Position numbers and translations under genes: made by a program. The notes under the pieces are model-generated. The model ran no database searches. It was given only the letters and a program-made list of their open reading frames with translations, and was not told where the DNA came from. 10,695 nt of DNA from Amoebophrya sp. AT5.2 (taxonomy: Eukaryota; Sar; Dinophyceae; Syndiniales; Amoebophryaceae): assembly GCA_005223375.1 (NCBI GenBank), contig RXOD01006323.1:1-10695 (forward strand). The letters run 5' to 3'. Positions 8,128 through 10,695 of this stretch are shown here, one piece after another. How positions within the stretch are numbered: the first letter of the stretch is position 1; every line of letters starts with the position of its first letter.

Positions 8128-8942
8128 GGGCTGCGATCGCGATCGCTAGCGCTCCGTGCCCTTTCGATAAGAGCAGGCGCAGAGAAGCTCCAGCGCTCGG
8201 TGTGCGCAATGGAGACGGCCCATGTTTGTTTTCTCAAGGTTACTCGGAAAGGCTCGACGCTATCTAGTTTCTTCTACTTCTAGTTCTACGTGTGTTTATT
8301 TTCGTCCCGCCAAGAGCGAGTCTGCTCAAGTCATTTACTTCATTCTCCAAACGTCCGAAGGATTTACTTCGACGCAGCCACACGACGACTCAATGCGATT
8401 GCTCTGCTCAGCCCCTTCTCTCCATTCGCTCGACTTGCTTCTCCGATCGACGATGGGGCCTGCTCACACCTGGGAGCCATTGCGAAAGTTCACTCGAACA
8501 GACCGGAAATAGCTCCAGCAAAGAGCTTCGCGGCACAGCAAGGTAAAGCATGACTCGTCTTCGCTGCGTGTGCTGGAGCAGGGGAAAGGCCCCGAGTTTC
8601 TATTCACTGTGAGAGTGCGGCCCTGCAGAGTTGTCTCACCGCAGCGATGCTTCGGGGCGTGACGTTCGAAGAGCTCGCGCCATCCTCCCAGCAAAGATAC
8701 CTGTCATGATTGTAGTAGCGAATTACCGATGAAAGGACGCGAAACAGATAAAATTTTTTTTCGGATCGTAAGGCGGAGACTTCGTGACTCATCATGGAAA
8801 AAGTGGCGCTACAGCATTGAGATGGTGAGGGGTTTCGAAAAAAAAAAGTAACTGCTTGCTCTTGAGTGGAAGCCGTGCAACTGGTGTTCGCCAAGGGCTC
8901 GTCGGAGGCTTGAATATAGCCTGCACTTCAGCATTTCTGTAA
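8128..8942. other. Stretch without a supported gene (intron / 3' region of the ligase-like gene)
   Basis: I see no convincing exon here. On the minus strand, which could carry the missing RING of the upstream gene, I looked for paired cysteines spaced CX2C followed by the Cys/His pattern and found none. An AATAAA-like hexamer on the minus strand at 8300-8295 could be a poly(A) signal, but this is weak. T and A runs at 8754-8761 and 8838-8847 make the middle AT-rich. A plus-strand frame at 8290-8553 has a plausible composition but begins with GTG and has no recognisable domain, so it is not called. Confidence 0.4.
8754..8845. repeat. Inverted T8CG / CGA8 pair
   Basis: TTTTTTTTCG at 8754-8763 and CGAAAAAAAA at 8836-8845 are inverted repeats about 92 bp end to end in non-coding DNA. 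The arms are low complexity, so chance is likely. Confidence 0.35.
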
Positions 8943-10643
8943 TCAAGAAGCAACTGCGAAAATCGTTTTTTTCTGTGACCTGAATTCAATTGAAATGGAT
9001 ATTGAAAACCAAGAACGTTTTAAAGTTTTTAAAAAGTCTTCGCTAGGTCTTGAGGACCCGGTGAAATACCACCCCGTTCTGACCGTAAGTCTGGCGAAAT
9101 TTAAATTACTTCGGCAAAAACCCACCAGAAGATCATGTTTCAAAAAATGTAAAGCAGCGCAGTACTTCCTCTGCGTCCACAGCACGGCTAACTGTCCTGC
9201 GTGCAGCGCCACGAATGCCATGCCCAGCATTGGGTTCCAGCTCCCCCGGTCTTCTGGCAGCTGCTGCGTTTTCCTCCAGCTGGGGTCGCAGAAGTTCGTC
9301 GGCGGCGCCGGGGAGTGCAGGTCCGCGGACAGCTTTGGCAGCACCTCCCCCGTGAAGATGTTGTAGGGGCAGCTGTACTGGTACAGAAGCGGGAGCAGCT
9401 TGAGCACCGACACTCGGGAGAGGAAGTTCCACTGGAACGCGTTCCTGTAGCCGTGCCTAACGTTCCACACGATCTGTGGCGTCCACGTGAGCGCCGTGAT
9501 CACCAGCAGGTACCAGTGGTAGAAGTCGATGAAGGTGAAGTTCACACAAAAGATCGTGAGCAGCATGACGGTGTAGAAGCGCCAGTACAGGATCGCGATC
9601 TCGCGCCGCATCTGCCGTTCCTCGTTCGCGAAGGCGTCGAGGTCGTTGTCGTTGTTTGTGCGGTTGTTCATGCGGGCGAGCACCTGCTTCCGGAAGAGGA
9701 TGAGCACCAGCCGCATCTGCATGGAGGCGAACAGCAAAAACTTCAGGAAGATCACCACGCAGAAGTTGTTGAACACCTCCGCGTTGGAGGGGAGGCCCCG
9801 CGCGGAGAACACCAGATAAAGAAAAGTCTCCACCATGGTGTACAGCGCCAGCAGCAGGACGTTGGGGAGAAAGATCTGCTCGGCGTGCTGCAGGTCGGTA
9901 ATCTGCCGCGCGTACACGGTCATCTCGAACAAGGTCAGCACGTTCAGGAAGAACGCCACGTTCCAGGACTTGTCCGCGTTCTTGGTTTCGTCGACCTGGC
10001 GGAGGAGCAGCTTCGCGTGCACGCTGCAGTCGGGAGAAGTGAGCACGCCGTGGGAAGTCTTGGTCTGGGAGGTGTGGCGGTCGCCGCCAGTTTGGTCCGC
10101 GGGGTAAAGACGGAACTCGAACGAGCACGTGCTCCGGTCGGAGGTGGGCCGTGGTCCACCCCCTGCCGGTCGTGGTGTGCTAGAGTCGGCGTGCTCCTGC
10201 CCCGCTCCGGCCGCGCCGCCTGACGAACCTGTCGAGTCGACGTCGTGGTTCACATGCTGCTCGTCCTTAGAAGTGGCAGAATCTGCAGGCGGTGAGGAAA
10301 GCCCCACACCGTGCTTCAGCGTCATCCACAAGTGCTCCACCAGCCCGTCTGGCGGCTCGAAGAACTCTGACCTTGGCACGGTTCCCACGAAAACAACTGG
10401 CTGTTCTGGGTCCACGATCTTTCCGAATGCGGGGAGCACGTGGATGTCCTCCGCGTCCTTCTCGACGTTTTTGAAGGCAGCACCCGGCAGTACGCCGTTC
10501 AATGCACCAATCGTTCTCAACCGGTTTGCGCCAGGGGAGTGGAACATGAACCGGAGCTCCGCGTCCACCATGCCACTCACCAGTGACTTTTTATACGTGA
10601 CGTCCATGCGGGCTGTCGAGGTCTCGACAACGTTCGCAGCCAT
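8943..10643 (-). CDS. Tul1/FLY-family transmembrane E3 ubiquitin ligase-like protein, partial (RING not seen)
   Basis: This resembles the fungal Tul1 / plant FLYING SAUCER family: polytopic RING E3 ligases of Golgi, endosome or vacuole membranes that ubiquitinate membrane proteins (family knowledge). Seen here: an N-terminal soluble region (1-225) with a low-complexity insert (about 115-200), then about seven hydrophobic segments near 227-245, 257-280, 292-316, 350-373, 376-395, 411-428 and 471-490. Family-like landmarks are MRREIAILYWRFY (345-357), WTPQIVWNVRHG (387-398), CPYNIF (425-430) and a last helix followed by QRKYC (491-495). Beyond about residue 500 (position 9145) the DNA turns AT-rich and similarity fades, so the tail to the stop at 8943 is probably intron read-through; one possible donor is GTGGGT at 9125. 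The first ATG in the window is 10643, but the frame stays open to the window edge and no signal peptide follows this ATG. The true start may therefore lie outside. Family membership is fairly sure; gene ends are not. Confidence 0.72.
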   Translation of the reverse strand: MAANVVETSTARMDVTYKKSLVSGMVDAELRFMFHSPGANRLRTIGALNGVLPGAAFKNVEKDAEDIHVLPAFGKIVDPEQPVVFVGTVPRSEFFEPPDGLVEHLWMTLKHGVGLSSPPADSATSKDEQHVNHDVDSTGSSGGAAGAGQEHADSSTPRPAGGGPRPTSDRSTCSFEFRLYPADQTGGDRHTSQTKTSHGVLTSPDCSVHAKLLLRQVDETKNADKSWNVAFFLNVLTLFEMTVYARQITDLQHAEQIFLPNVLLLALYTMVETFLYLVFSARGLPSNAEVFNNFCVVIFLKFLLFASMQMRLVLILFRKQVLARMNNRTNNDNDLDAFANEERQMRREIAILYWRFYTVMLLTIFCVNFTFIDFYHWYLLVITALTWTPQIVWNVRHGYRNAFQWNFLSRVSVLKLLPLLYQYSCPYNIFTGEVLPKLSADLHSPAPPTNFCDPSWRKTQQLPEDRGSWNPMLGMAFVALHAGQLAVLWTQRKYCAALHFLKHDLLVGFCRSNLNFARLTVRTGWYFTGSSRPSEDFLKTLKRSWFSISISIEFRSQKKTIFAVAS

Positions 10644-10695
10644 TCTGGAAGTGAATGTCGAGCTCGGCGCGCCGCGGGGAGTATCAGCTTGCGGA

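Noticed and set aside
7839..8237. Minus-strand Arg/Ser-rich frame resembling an SR protein
   Set aside because: It overlaps the better exon 1 frame of gene B. The Arg/Ser richness follows from GC-rich frame shift, and it begins at TTG.
8290..8553. Plus-strand frame of 87 codons with protein-like composition
   Set aside because: It starts at GTG, has no domain, no neighbours on that strand, and no splice or promoter support.
9201..10223. Plus-strand open frame of 340 codons opposite the ligase-like gene
   Set aside because: It is His/Glu/Val/Arg-rich antisense of a membrane protein whose minus-strand frame has clear family motifs.
1..10695. tRNA, rRNA, CRISPR or bacterial operon features
   Set aside because: No B-box-like GGTTCRANYCC with matching stems, no rRNA-like stretches, no regularly spaced repeats, and no Shine-Dalgarno sites ahead of the frames.

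Overview
The window looks like nuclear DNA of a unicellular eukaryote. The long open frames lack bacterial ribosome-binding sites and several begin without an in-frame ATG. They can be joined through GT...AG introns, and one protein belongs to a eukaryote-only family. GC-rich coding blocks alternate with AT-richer gaps, and every credible gene lies on the minus strand. Such one-way gene order, compact introns and low-complexity proteins would fit an alveolate such as a dinoflagellate or Syndiniales (Amoebophrya-like) parasite. That assignment is inference; I see no marker that proves it.

Layout in transcription order (right to left). (1) 10643 to about 9126: a multi-pass membrane protein of the Tul1/FLY family (transmembrane E3 ubiquitin ligase of Golgi/endosome-type membranes). 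Its membrane core is recognisable, but the expected C-terminal RING finger is not found in the window. (2) About 8128-8942: mixed sequence without a supported gene, probably intron and/or 3' untranslated and intergenic DNA. (3) 8076 to 5867: gene B, an unrecognised charged, Ala/Pro-rich, coiled-coil protein. I model four exons, with introns of 139, 33 and 55 nt. (4) 4452-5866: 1.4 kb with no supported gene, holding short simple repeats. (5) 4451 to 218: gene A, modelled as four exons (about 1193 aa) encoding an unrecognised protein. Three introns join what otherwise look like separate frames, and the three joins restore one continuous frame. (6) 1-217: AT-rich 3' flank with a 12-bp direct repeat and a 14-bp tandem repeat.

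Only the ubiquitin-ligase-like gene can be given a function. Nothing in the sequence shows that the three genes work together. The most useful results are the splice models: which frames belong together, a 33-nt candidate intron, and an intron whose two ends carry nearly the same 8 bases, as expected of insertion-derived introns. No RNA gene, CRISPR array, complete transposon or attachment site was found.
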